DNA from: Strigamia acuminata
Taxonomy: Eukaryota; Arthropoda; Chilopoda; Geophilomorpha; Linotaeniidae
Assembly: GCA_949358305.1 (NCBI GenBank)
Contig: OX442314.1
Coordinates: 62,197,369 to 62,261,368, forward strand
Direction of reading: 5' to 3'
Length of the DNA stretch: 64,000 nt
Shown: positions 50,069 to 59,286 of the stretch, in pieces
Position numbering within the stretch: position 1 is the first letter of the stretch
How the letters are laid out: every line of letters begins with the position of its first letter
Translations under genes and position numbers: made by a program
The notes under the pieces: model-generated
Databases searched by the model: none
What the model saw: the letters and a program-made list of their open reading frames with translations, nothing else
What the model was told of the DNA's origin: nothing

Positions 50069-50445
50069 TTCAATTTAGGAAAATGAAGTTTTTTGAGAGG
50101 TCTTTGTTTTCTCTTTGGGGAGAAGCAAAAAACACGTCTCGTCGTGTTAAAAACAGTCGGAAACTGGGCCTATCGACGCTGAGAATTGTGGGTCTCGAAC
50201 GCGTCTCGTATTTTGCGAGATCCGCCGTGCTGGCAATGACGCTACGGGGTCGACCGCGTGGTTTCATTGTCACGTGGTCGCCCGATACGTCATAACTTCT
50301 CGTCTGTTAGTGGTGACTGCGACAATTCGTTGCGAAGTTTGGACTTAGCCAAATTTTCGCGTCTCAACATGTGCAGCAGCTCTCGTAAGTAAATCTTTTT
50401 ATTTTACAAGGCCTCCGCTCCATGTTATCACATTTTCTTTTATTT
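50069..50445 (-). other. Noncoding region between pol and small exon of Gypsy-B
   Basis: Contains one stem-loop (50251-50225 on the minus strand, GACCCCGTAGC ... GCACGG) like the three in Gypsy-A. No gene. Confidence 0.5.
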
Positions 50446-53400
50446 TTAGTTCTTCCCCACGACTTTGCCGTCCCGAATGAACGGATTATTGCTTCGTCGT
50501 GGTCGAAGGTTGATTTTCGACGTGCTCGTAGATCGTGACTCTACTTGCTCGTTCATCTCCGATGTGTTGGCATTTTTCTCATTACTAATTTTTTTATTTT
50601 CCATTTCAGAAGCACTCTCTTCTGCTTCCTCCCTCTCCGAAATTGCTTGCTCCGGCTGTGCTGGAGCCTCGTCGGCCGGAGATTCGGCGTCGAAGAATTC
50701 ATCCTCGTCCTCCGCTATATTTTCAGCTTCATTTGTTTTTTGGAACGTGTCGACCACGGTGCCCCCTTGGCCGCTGTGTGTCTGACCTTCCAGCCAAATT
50801 TCCTGTGGAAATTCTGGCAGATATGGCCTTAAATCTCGGCCATGTATCGACTGAAAATTTTTGTTGTCCTCTAGGCGGCGTAGTTGGTATGCGTTGCCTC
50901 CGTGTTCGGCCACAATTACGTAGGGACCGTCCCTCTTGTCGGCTAAACCGGCGGCGATGCCCCTCGCTGCATTGGACAACGTGTGTGCCTCCTTCCACAC
51001 TAGATCATTCACTTTAAAGTTCGCGAAAGCGAGATCGCCTTCTTTATCTGCGATTCTCTCTCTCATGTTGAAAATATGCGCCATCATATGCTGGTACGTG
51101 TCGGATATAGTCTGTTCCAACCGGCACACGTACTCATGTGGGCTCGACGGGTCTAATACGTTAACAGCTTCGGCAACGCGTGGGTCCCATGGCATCCTTA
51201 ATTCGCGGGCGAAGTTGAGGTACGCCGGTGAGAATTCGCGTGTTCGTGACACGGTTGAGCGAATGCTGAAAGCGATTTCTCGCAGGTATTCGTCCCATCG
51301 ATTGTGAATGTCGGTGAATACTGTCAGCGCATATTTTATATCTTTATTTAATCTCTCGACTGGGTTTGTCTGAGGATTATATGTGGAGGTGTTCGATGCA
51401 TCCATTTTAAATTTCCTACAGAAGTCTTTATATATTCTTGATCGGAATTGGGGGCCGTTATCCGAAATGAGTTTTCTGGGAAACCCAAATCGCATTGCCA
51501 CGTCGTAAAGGCACTCGACTATGTTTTCAGCCGAGGGCTTCGCGAGGGCGTACAGCTCCGGCCATCGGGTGGCCACGTCCATAATTACGAGAATATACAT
51601 GTTCTTGTTTCCCGTTGTGGGCTTGGGGCCCATCAAGTCTATGCTTAAGCAGTCAAACGGTGCGTAGGGTCCGAGAGACATGGCGTTTCTGGCCACTTTA
51701 TCTCGCGGTCTGCACGCTTGGCACCGGGGGCAGTGTCGGATAAATTTCGTTATCTTTTGCCGCGCGCCCGGCCAGAAGAAAAGTTGTTTTACTCGATAAA
51801 GGGTCCTCGCCACGCCAGAATGGCTGGCGAGCGGGTGTCCGTGCATCAGCCACAACAGTCGGGTGTGCAGCGATGCCGGCACGACCACTTTAACCGAGTT
51901 TCCCGCTCCGCTGAGGTCATCTTGAAACGTCGGGTGGTATTTTACCAGGAGTTCATCATCTATGAGGTAGCTTGTTGCTTCTTTGACGAACTGTTTCCGG
52001 CGGTGTGGGTTTGTCATCCCTTCCGGAAATTCGCCGTTCAGCAAATATTGCGTTATAATTTGACATTTTGTGTCTGCTGCCTGGTGTTCGACGAACTCAC
52101 GTCTCGTGGGTGGAGCGTATTGTGTTTTTTCTTCAATTTTTGCTGTGAAGGCGCGTAGTAGTGTTTTGTGGGTTTCTCCGGGGGGCGGAGATTGAATTTC
52201 GGATGTTGAATTGTTTGTCCCAGCTGGCTGGTATGTTCGAGTCCAAAAACCACAAAACGTTCTATCTTCAGGCTCCATCACTGGTAGCTCGTTCGCCTTT
52301 CGCAAACGCCATATTCTCCGTGGAGTCGGGCAGTACAAGAGGTGGGTGTCGTCCTCGCCGTCGTCGTCTGGTCCTTGGGGGTCAGAGGCTGGGGCTCTCG
52401 AGAGGGCGTCGGCCACATGATTGTACTTCCCGGGGCGGTACGTAATTGTAATATCGCACGCCATTAACTCCAGTTGCCATCTTGCGAGTCGGCCGGAAGG
52501 TTCCTTGAGCTTCATCAACCAGCTTAGTGCCTGGTGATCTGTCTGAACCTCGAAGTTCGTGTACTCCAGATAGTCGCGAAATTTCCGAACTGCCCAAATT
52601 ACGGCTAGGCATTCTAGTTCCGTTGCCGTATAATTTTTCTCCGCGCCCTGTATTTTCCTGCTTATAAACATACAGGGTACTTCTTGCGAGATTCCGTTGT
52701 ACACGTGGGTCTGCAGAAGGGCTGCACCCAGTCCGATTTTACTCGCGTCGGTGTGCAACACGAACGGTCGGTTTAGGTCCGGCAATGGCATCTTTTCGAC
52801 GTCAGCCAGCATTTGCTTGATAGTGCTAAATGCGGCCTCGCACTGGACCGTCCACTCAAACTCTTTATCCGTTCGTAACAGATCCGTTATAGGCGCGGCC
52901 ACCTCAGCCAGACCAGAGAGTAGTCGGCCGAAGAAATTGACCATGCCCATGAATCTTTGGACACCTTTTATATCTTCGGGGGCGGGGAATCCGTTTATTG
53001 CTTTGACTTTTTCGGGGTCAATCGCGATTCCCTCGACTCCTATTCGATATCCTAGGAAGGCAAGCTCTTTCCTGCAAAACTTGCTCTTCCCTGGATGGAT
53101 GTGGAGTCCTGCCTTGGCTAGGCGAGAGACCACTCTATCGATGTGGTCTATATGTTCTTCGAATGTGTCCGACGTTATTATGATGTCGTCGAGATACGCC
53201 CACACGAAGTCGTGCAGCATATCTCCCAACACGCTTTCGATCAGTTTCTGGAACGTGCTCGGGGCGTTTACAAGCCCGAACGGCATCACGTTGAACATTA
53301 GTCTTCCTATCGGGGAGTAGAAAGCCGTTTTCAGTTTGTCTTCGGGTTTTAGCTCCACTTGCCAATACCCCTTTGACAGGTCCATGGTGGTTACCCACTT

Positions 53401-54477
53401 GAACGGGCTCAGTTCCCGGAGGATCGAGTCTATAGACGGCATCTGAATCGGGTCTATAACCGTTATCGCGTTCAGGGGGCGATAATCAATGCATAGTCGA
53501 GGTTCCGAGCCTGGACGCATCACCAGGACGATCCGCATGGCGTATTCGCCCAGGGCTTGCGTTACTATGCCCTTGTCGAGCATGTCTTGGCACATTTGCG
53601 TCACGATGTCTCTTTTCTGGGGGTTCATCCCCTTGTAAGGCACTCGAATCGGCTTGTCTGTGGTTAAGACTATTTCGTGTGTTGCTTCCGTCGTTCGACC
53701 AGGTGTCTTGGTCAGAATTCTTTCATGCTTTCGAAGCACTCGCCTTAGTAGCGATGCCTCGTTAACACGCAGTGCTGCCTCCTCGACCAGGGTGTCCACG
53801 ACGTTACTCCTCTGTAATTCCAGAGTGAAGGCTGCGAAATCGTAATCTTGGACGAATTTTCGCAATCCTCTTCCGTATTCCTCTTTGTCCTTGGCTTCGT
53901 CCAGTAATTTTTGGGGAACTACGGGGACTGGCCGTTCTCCCTCGGGACTTATCCAGTTCCATGAACGGGTTATCGGGTTTGGCTGAATTTTCAGTTTTGC
54001 CATGATATCCATCCCTAAGAGGAATACTTTGTCGTGGGATGGCAAGACTATGAAGGGGTGGGACAGGTTCCCCCCCTTCCAGTCGATCATGATGCGAACT
54101 ACGCCCCTCGGCTTGACGTAGCCGTTGGCGGTGAGCAATTCTACGTTCGCGTTCACTTGTGCCACCTTTTTTTCAATATCCAAGTCCTTTACTATATCTT
54201 CGGATATGAATGAACGATCTGCTCCTGAATCCAGCAGACCGAACAATTTTTGGTTTTCGATCTCCACTGGCAGCATACACAGAGTTTCGCAATGTGTTTT
54301 CGTGACATTGCAGTGAAAAACGCGTAATGTTTGGGGCTCAACCTCCAGATTGAACGGGAGGTCCGTCCAATCTATGTCGACCTCCGGCTTCGTTCTCACT
54401 TGCATACTTGTCAGCGTCACTGTTTCTTCCTTCTTCGGAATGGTCTGCATGCGATCTTTGATCTGTGCTTCTGCCAA
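50446..54477 (-). CDS. pol: Pol polyprotein of Gypsy-B
   Basis: 1343 residues from the first ATG, but open in this frame from the slippery site (about 54582), so made as Gag-Pol. Order: retropepsin LLDSGADRS (about 82), RT with AYLDDIIITS (about 427), RNase H LHTDAS, integrase zinc domain HPLASHSG and CPRCQAC, core DLMGP, ISDNGP and NPVERLN, then DGPYVIVAEHGG. All catalytic residues are present. It aligns with Gypsy-A pol along the whole length, including the Lys/Asn-rich tail and the ending VVGK. Confidence 0.95.
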   Translation of the reverse strand: MAEAQIKDRMQTIPKKEETVTLTSMQVRTKPEVDIDWTDLPFNLEVEPQTLRVFHCNVTKTHCETLCMLPVEIENQKLFGLLDSGADRSFISEDIVKDLDIEKKVAQVNANVELLTANGYVKPRGVVRIMIDWKGGNLSHPFIVLPSHDKVFLLGMDIMAKLKIQPNPITRSWNWISPEGERPVPVVPQKLLDEAKDKEEYGRGLRKFVQDYDFAAFTLELQRSNVVDTLVEEAALRVNEASLLRRVLRKHERILTKTPGRTTEATHEIVLTTDKPIRVPYKGMNPQKRDIVTQMCQDMLDKGIVTQALGEYAMRIVLVMRPGSEPRLCIDYRPLNAITVIDPIQMPSIDSILRELSPFKWVTTMDLSKGYWQVELKPEDKLKTAFYSPIGRLMFNVMPFGLVNAPSTFQKLIESVLGDMLHDFVWAYLDDIIITSDTFEEHIDHIDRVVSRLAKAGLHIHPGKSKFCRKELAFLGYRIGVEGIAIDPEKVKAINGFPAPEDIKGVQRFMGMVNFFGRLLSGLAEVAAPITDLLRTDKEFEWTVQCEAAFSTIKQMLADVEKMPLPDLNRPFVLHTDASKIGLGAALLQTHVYNGISQEVPCMFISRKIQGAEKNYTATELECLAVIWAVRKFRDYLEYTNFEVQTDHQALSWLMKLKEPSGRLARWQLELMACDITITYRPGKYNHVADALSRAPASDPQGPDDDGEDDTHLLYCPTPRRIWRLRKANELPVMEPEDRTFCGFWTRTYQPAGTNNSTSEIQSPPPGETHKTLLRAFTAKIEEKTQYAPPTRREFVEHQAADTKCQIITQYLLNGEFPEGMTNPHRRKQFVKEATSYLIDDELLVKYHPTFQDDLSGAGNSVKVVVPASLHTRLLWLMHGHPLASHSGVARTLYRVKQLFFWPGARQKITKFIRHCPRCQACRPRDKVARNAMSLGPYAPFDCLSIDLMGPKPTTGNKNMYILVIMDVATRWPELYALAKPSAENIVECLYDVAMRFGFPRKLISDNGPQFRSRIYKDFCRKFKMDASNTSTYNPQTNPVERLNKDIKYALTVFTDIHNRWDEYLREIAFSIRSTVSRTREFSPAYLNFARELRMPWDPRVAEAVNVLDPSSPHEYVCRLEQTISDTYQHMMAHIFNMRERIADKEGDLAFANFKVNDLVWKEAHTLSNAARGIAAGLADKRDGPYVIVAEHGGNAYQLRRLEDNKNFQSIHGRDLRPYLPEFPQEIWLEGQTHSGQGGTVVDTFQKTNEAENIAEDEDEFFDAESPADEAPAQPEQAISEREEAEESASEMENKKISNEKNANTSEMNEQVESRSTSTSKINLRPRRSNNPFIRDGKVVGKN

Positions 54478-54548
54478 GGCATGACCTGCGGGTCCAGTGT
54501 GATATTTCTTCTTTTTAATTTCCGCGGCTGGCGCAGACGAAGCTGAAT

Positions 54549-57500
54549 TTATTTCGGCGACGCCTGCGCTTGGGAGTTTTTTGCTAGATTAGTATTTAAC
54601 TCCATCATCATTTTCATCAAGGTTTGCATGATGCCTTTTTCTTTGACGGTTTTTTCGCATTTGTCGGAGTAGTGACCGTATTCTCCGCAGCTGTAACATT
54701 TGATGTTACTTTTATCCCCTGTGGGAGTGAATCCCGGTTTTTTCGGGACGAAGGGCGTCGGGAATCGTCTTTTTCCTCCCAATGCCCCTCTCGCTTTTGT
54801 TGCCTGCACGTGTGCTCTGAATTGTGCGATTGCTAAGGCCCGGTGTGCATGGTGCAAATAGGGACCTTGATCGTCGCATCCCGTCGACAAGTTTTCGAGG
54901 TGCTCATTTAGGGCTTCCTCGTCGCTTGATGCTGGCTCCTCTTCTTTAGCCGTGGCGAGAGGTGTTGTCTCTTCGACTTTCTCCATCTGGGTGGAGTCCG
55001 TCGAGGTCACCTGCATCGCCGTTGCTGCCGGTGCTTTCTTTGGGGCAGCTATCGGGTTGGCTGGAAGAATACTGCCTGCTTTAGGCGTCAGCATTCGTCC
55101 GAAGGATGCTTCGGTGAGACTCATTATGCCGCTCAAATATTCACTTGGCCTCATTAATTTCTCTGAGGTCTTGTGACGTTCGGCGCTCGTCTGCAACCGT
55201 TTCTCGTGCGCGTCAGCTTCCTCCGGGGGCAGAGTGGCGTAATACCGCTGTTCTATTTCTAACGTGTTTGTTAGAAGATAGTTACTGACATCTTGGTAAT
55301 CGCCAGTGCGGGGTGCACGCATGTCTAGCAGAATTCTTTGCGAGTGGGCCGATAATCCTCCGTAAAAGATCATCGTAAAACCAGCGGGGTTTATTTCGTA
55401 CGGCGCTCTTGCAAACAGGAGTTTCGCTCGGGCGTCGTAGTCGGCTAATGTTTCTCCTGGGGCTTGCCGTAGACCACGTAATTTGTTACTGATCTCGTCT
55501 GGAGTCTCGCCGTATCGGAGATCGAAACGGACGAGAAAATCGTCCCAGGTTGGGTTTTTCAGTCCCTGATACCATTCTCGAGCTGACCCCGTGGTTAGCT
55601 CCACTAGACCGTGGGTTAGCATGTCGGCGACGGTGGCTTTTGTCGCTTTCTTGATACGCATTACTTCGTCTAGGAAGCGGTCTCCGGCCTTCCACGAACC
55701 GTCGAATCGTGTTTGTATGTAGTGTTGCCAACGGATGTTACCCGTGGCTTCGCTGCTTGGTTCGTTTCGTACGCCATATTTACGCTTAACCCTCTCTCCA
55801 GCGCGATTATGTTCGTCGCCTGGATGGCCTAGATCGATTCCTTCTCTTCTGAAAGAGTTCAGCAGGGCTCGGCCTAGCTCAGACATCGTGTAATGTCGGC
55901 CAGATGAGTCCTGAAAGTTCCCCTCCTCCGAACGAGGGTTGGAGCTCCGGGAGGAGCGGTCTGAAGCATTCGGCCGGTTCGACCGGTGCCCATCGCTGTC
56001 TTCTTGACTCCTCCCTGTAGACGGTCGACTCGGATGGTCGTCGTCCGACGAATCGGAGGGCTCGGAGGGATCTCCTTGGGGGTGAAACCTCGGCCCTCTC
56101 GGTGGGGTCTCTCCGCCAGCCTTCTTCTGTTTCGAGCCTCCGGATGGCGGCGGCTCCCCTCCGTCGTTGTTCTCGTAAAAAGAATGCCATCTGTTTTCCT
56201 CGCTTTCGGGGCGTTCCCGATTTTTATTTGCGTTTTTCTTTTCGAGTAACGCGTCGATGGCTGCTCCCGTCTCGGATCTTTTTGAGGGGTGACGGTCCTT
56301 TGTTTTTGGGACCGACTCGTCTCTCTTTTGAGATTTCCCCCTTTTCGCCGTTTTTGCCGGCTTTGTTGCACCTTCTCCTGTGTCGGTATCAGAGCCGCTG
56401 GGGGGTTCTGGTTTCCGTTTCAGGTTTTCTTCATTTTTCTTCCTGTCCGAGACGTCTTGTGCGTACTCTTTCTGGAACTTTTCTGTCTCCTTCTCCCAGT
56501 TTTCGGCTTCCCATCTTTTTTGCTCATCTATTATAGCTTGTTTCTTCGCTTTGTACTCTTCGGTCCATCTGACTCGATCCCACTCTTCTTTCTCTTTCAG
56601 AAACTGTTCTTTTTCTTTTCTGGCTTCCTCTTCTCTCAACCTCTCGCGATGTTGTTCTTCCCATTTCTGATGTTGTAGAATGGCCTCTTTTCGCAACATT
56701 TGTAGTTTTTCTGTTTTTCTTTGAGCTATTAGCGCTTGAAATTGGTCCTCGTACTCTTGAGCTTCTCGATGTCGCCCTTCTACTGTTGCGTTCCATTCTT
56801 TTCGAATTTTAGCTTCTCGTTCTTCCCTCATTTTTTGGACCAGTTTCTCTGTTCTCTCGGTGGTTCTTCTCTCGCGTTGCTCCCTTTCTTCCTCTTCCTT
56901 CCAGAGTTCTCGCCGCTCTGCGCTCAGCCTTCGTTGGCGACTAGTCGCTTCTTGTCTGGCTTCCTCGCGGGCCTTCTCTCTGGATTCGTGAAGTGTTCGG
57001 TTGGGGTCTGGCGCGAAACCTCCGGTGTCACTGGGCGTTACCTGGGGCATGGGCGTCTCCGCTGCTGGTCTTGCGACCGGCGTCGGGGCTTGTGCCGCAC
57101 AGATAGCGTCAGTGAGTAGGGTAATCGATTCCCAGACTGACGTTCCTACTGGAATGTCTATCATCGCTTTTAGCTGGGCAGCTTGCTGCGTCAACCGAAT
57201 TAGGTGAGATACTTCGAAGGAAACAACTGCAGGACTCGCCGTAACTCGGGGGGTTATCGGGGTCCCGCCGTCGTTTTTCCGTGGGGTTTGCTCTACGGAC
57301 GTCTGAGCCGTTGGTGGTGATGGGTTTGTGCCGACCGTGACCGTTTCTCTCGGAGCTTCATTCGTCTCCTCGGTCATTAATATCGATACCCGTCCCGGCG
57401 ATACGTCGCGAATTTCTTCTCGATTTTCTATGGCTTCCGGATCGGTATCTTCGAAGGGTTGCATATTCAAGGGAACCCGCTCTCGCTCTGGCCCGTCTAG

Positions 57501-57689
57501 GGCCGCGAGCGATGCAGCTTGCTCCTCTTTCTGCGCCTTCGCTCTCCTTTTATTCGCTCGGGCTTTCGCCTTTGCGGACATTTCGGGGACGGGACCATCC
57601 GATCTCAGGTGGTAGTCGGAGGTCCTTTTTCCCTTCTCGGGCATTCTCTGCTCGGTGTCAGACGTGGATTGCTCGTCTTTGTCTGACAT
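54549..57689 (-). CDS. gag: Gag of Gypsy-B
   Basis: 1046 residues, long for a Gypsy Gag. N-terminal Ala/Pro-rich part; a highly charged Arg/Glu/Lys stretch (about 235-440) of likely long helical coiled coil; Ser/Arg/Asp-rich linker; capsid domain (about 650-830: DRFLDEVMRIKK, AREWYQGLKNPTW, LRGLRQAPGETLADYDAR); one zinc knuckle CYSCGEYGHYSDKC near 996; and a short tail that ends at the frameshift. It forms the particle and packages RNA. The charged stretch is unusual and could mediate assembly or cellular targeting (inference). Confidence 0.9.
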   Translation of the reverse strand: MSDKDEQSTSDTEQRMPEKGKRTSDYHLRSDGPVPEMSAKAKARANKRRAKAQKEEQAASLAALDGPERERVPLNMQPFEDTDPEAIENREEIRDVSPGRVSILMTEETNEAPRETVTVGTNPSPPTAQTSVEQTPRKNDGGTPITPRVTASPAVVSFEVSHLIRLTQQAAQLKAMIDIPVGTSVWESITLLTDAICAAQAPTPVARPAAETPMPQVTPSDTGGFAPDPNRTLHESREKAREEARQEATSRQRRLSAERRELWKEEEEREQRERRTTERTEKLVQKMREEREAKIRKEWNATVEGRHREAQEYEDQFQALIAQRKTEKLQMLRKEAILQHQKWEEQHRERLREEEARKEKEQFLKEKEEWDRVRWTEEYKAKKQAIIDEQKRWEAENWEKETEKFQKEYAQDVSDRKKNEENLKRKPEPPSGSDTDTGEGATKPAKTAKRGKSQKRDESVPKTKDRHPSKRSETGAAIDALLEKKNANKNRERPESEENRWHSFYENNDGGEPPPSGGSKQKKAGGETPPRGPRFHPQGDPSEPSDSSDDDHPSRPSTGRSQEDSDGHRSNRPNASDRSSRSSNPRSEEGNFQDSSGRHYTMSELGRALLNSFRREGIDLGHPGDEHNRAGERVKRKYGVRNEPSSEATGNIRWQHYIQTRFDGSWKAGDRFLDEVMRIKKATKATVADMLTHGLVELTTGSAREWYQGLKNPTWDDFLVRFDLRYGETPDEISNKLRGLRQAPGETLADYDARAKLLFARAPYEINPAGFTMIFYGGLSAHSQRILLDMRAPRTGDYQDVSNYLLTNTLEIEQRYYATLPPEEADAHEKRLQTSAERHKTSEKLMRPSEYLSGIMSLTEASFGRMLTPKAGSILPANPIAAPKKAPAATAMQVTSTDSTQMEKVEETTPLATAKEEEPASSDEEALNEHLENLSTGCDDQGPYLHHAHRALAIAQFRAHVQATKARGALGGKRRFPTPFVPKKPGFTPTGDKSNIKCYSCGEYGHYSDKCEKTVKEKGIMQTLMKMMMELNTNLAKNSQAQASPK
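54576..54582 (-). promoter_or_regulatory. Programmed -1 frameshift heptamer of Gypsy-B
   Basis: Minus strand A_AAA_AAC in the gag codons GCA AAA AAC, 12 codons before the gag stop. The -1 frame is open from here into pol. Same site as in Gypsy-A. Confidence 0.8.
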
Positions 57690-57763
57690 TTTCTTTCGGT
57701 AATTCTACGATTTGGGTTATCTTATTGAGAGATCACAAGTTCAGATTTGAGATTTATTTCTAA

Positions 57764-57781
57764 ATCCCGGACGGGCCCCCA
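57764..57781 (-). promoter_or_regulatory. Primer binding site, tRNA-Pro
   Basis: Minus strand TGGGGGCCCGTCCGGGAT, two bases after the 5' LTR. It complements the 3' end of animal tRNA-Pro as I remember it, with at most one mismatch. Confidence 0.75.
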
Positions 57782-57783
57782 CG

Positions 57784-58603
57784 TGTCGCGTCCTACTTGG
57801 TATAGGTTTAAATAGCGCTAACGTGTAATACTTTACCTGTGATCAATTATGTAAATACCCAAATGAATACCAAATGTATGTAAATAAACAGGTAATTTAT
57901 TCACCAGGCTTTATGCCTTTAAAATACACTCAGTAATAATTCTAGAGTCGACGTGGTCAGCGTCGAACAAAGGATTTCTCAAGATGGCGTCGTCGATTCC
58001 GCGTGGTCGGCGGAACAAAGGCGGCGTCTCGAGTTGTCGTTAATTCGTCACGGATTCGTCTTCACGGACGCGGTGGAATGCTCTTTCGAGTCTTCTATCC
58101 GTGCCTGTTGTCTAGGGTTTGTTTAGCGTCGCAGAGGCCTCGTCTAGGAACTTTGGGGTTCCCTACAAAGCACTCGGACACTTACTTCGGCGAATAATCG
58201 TCTGGGCGATTATTCTGGGTGATTTCACAAGGGCTATTCTCGTGCTTTCGCAGGAATAGCTCGCAAGTGACTTCGTGAGAGTTACAGTTTGCACTTTACT
58301 CAGCGATCCTCGATCAATCCTAACTTGTAGTTGAAGTTGGCCTGACGGTGAGGTAGTTGCTGTGTTCTTGGTGTCGTTTGTGTAAGTTCTGACTTTAGGC
58401 GGGAAACACAGCCTTTTATGCAGTGGGGTGAAGGACCGGCGATCAACCAATGGGGGCTGACCACCAGCCGCTTCCTCCCCCTCGGGGCACACACCTGCCA
58501 TGGGGAGGTGGAGCCAACTCGGGGGGGAACGACTCTTTAATCATAGTGACTCATAGGACAAGTATCCGCCCTGGGGGGACACTTATCCAACTGGGTCACC
58601 ACA
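57784..58603 (-). repeat. 5' LTR of Gypsy-B (820 bp)
   Basis: Same sequence as 45736-46555 as far as I can compare. Flanked outside by ATAT. Confidence 0.95.
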
Positions 58604-58717
58604 ATATATACCCAGTACATACTACATGTAGACCAATACCCTAGTGTTATATAATAGCCTTTTTGTACCTCATTTCTAATTTTGTATTATTATTATTATT
58701 ATATGATTCTCCCGAAG

Positions 58718-58866
58718 GAGTGGGCCGATCCTGGAGTTACTGCTATACCAGGCCAACCCGTGGCAGGGGTGGAGCAAGCTCCGAGCACCTCACCGCATTC
58801 CAAAAATCAGTTTAATATTCTGGGTCCTCAATGAGGACCGTATCAGATATTAAGCTGATAAGAACA
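58718..58866 (-). ncRNA. U2: U2 snRNA, 5'-truncated
   Basis: Minus strand from 58866: TTCTTATCAGCTTAATATC, then the stem GGTCCTCATTGAGGACC, the Sm-site region ending ACTGATTTTTGG, GGAGCTTGCTCCACC, and CACGGGTTGGCCTGGTAT to CGGCCCACTC. This follows U2 snRNA from about nucleotide 43 to the 3' end and is closest to arthropod U2 in wording. The first 40 or so nucleotides, with the branch-point pairing region, are missing; LINE 5' sequence starts exactly there. It belongs to the spliceosome family but cannot function as it is. Confidence 0.85.
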
Positions 58867-59286
58867 GGACAGGTCACACGTGGTTGCTCCTGCGTTTTTC
58901 CTGTTTTTTCAGAAATTTCGGATAAATTCCTGGGATTTTCTGCGGTGAAACTGTCGGTATATGTACCTTGTACCATCCCACGTCGTTTTCCGAATCAAAA
59001 TCGCGTTATTTTTTGAAATTTTCGACTTTTTTACGAATTCCGCAACACGTGGCGACGATCGTCGCATTTTCGTTTTCGGTTTTTCGTCGTTTCCGGGCCA
59101 ACGAACGGTCCATTTGTTGTGTTCTTGGCACCAAATTGTGCGCCAAGACTTCGTCTACAAGACTGTGTAGGTTTTGTGGATACTTACAATCGTTTTCGGG
59201 CCGAAATTTTGACTTTTTCGTCCGTTCGCGATCGGCGCGATCTCGTAGAATCGGCAGACGTCGCCCTGACGTTTTCCTTCGCCGCG

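Larger units (their letters stand above)
45736..58603 (-). mobile_element. Gypsy-B: complete three-gene Ty3/Gypsy element, minus strand
   Basis: 12,868 bp between target duplications ATAT (45732-45735 and 58604-58607). Order on the minus strand: LTR, tRNA-Pro primer site, gag, -1 frameshift, pol, stem-loop, small exon, intron, large exon, polypurine tract, LTR. The 820-bp LTRs sit at a constant offset of 12,048 with no difference that I can see, and all reading frames are open, so the copy is recent and possibly active. Confidence 0.95.
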
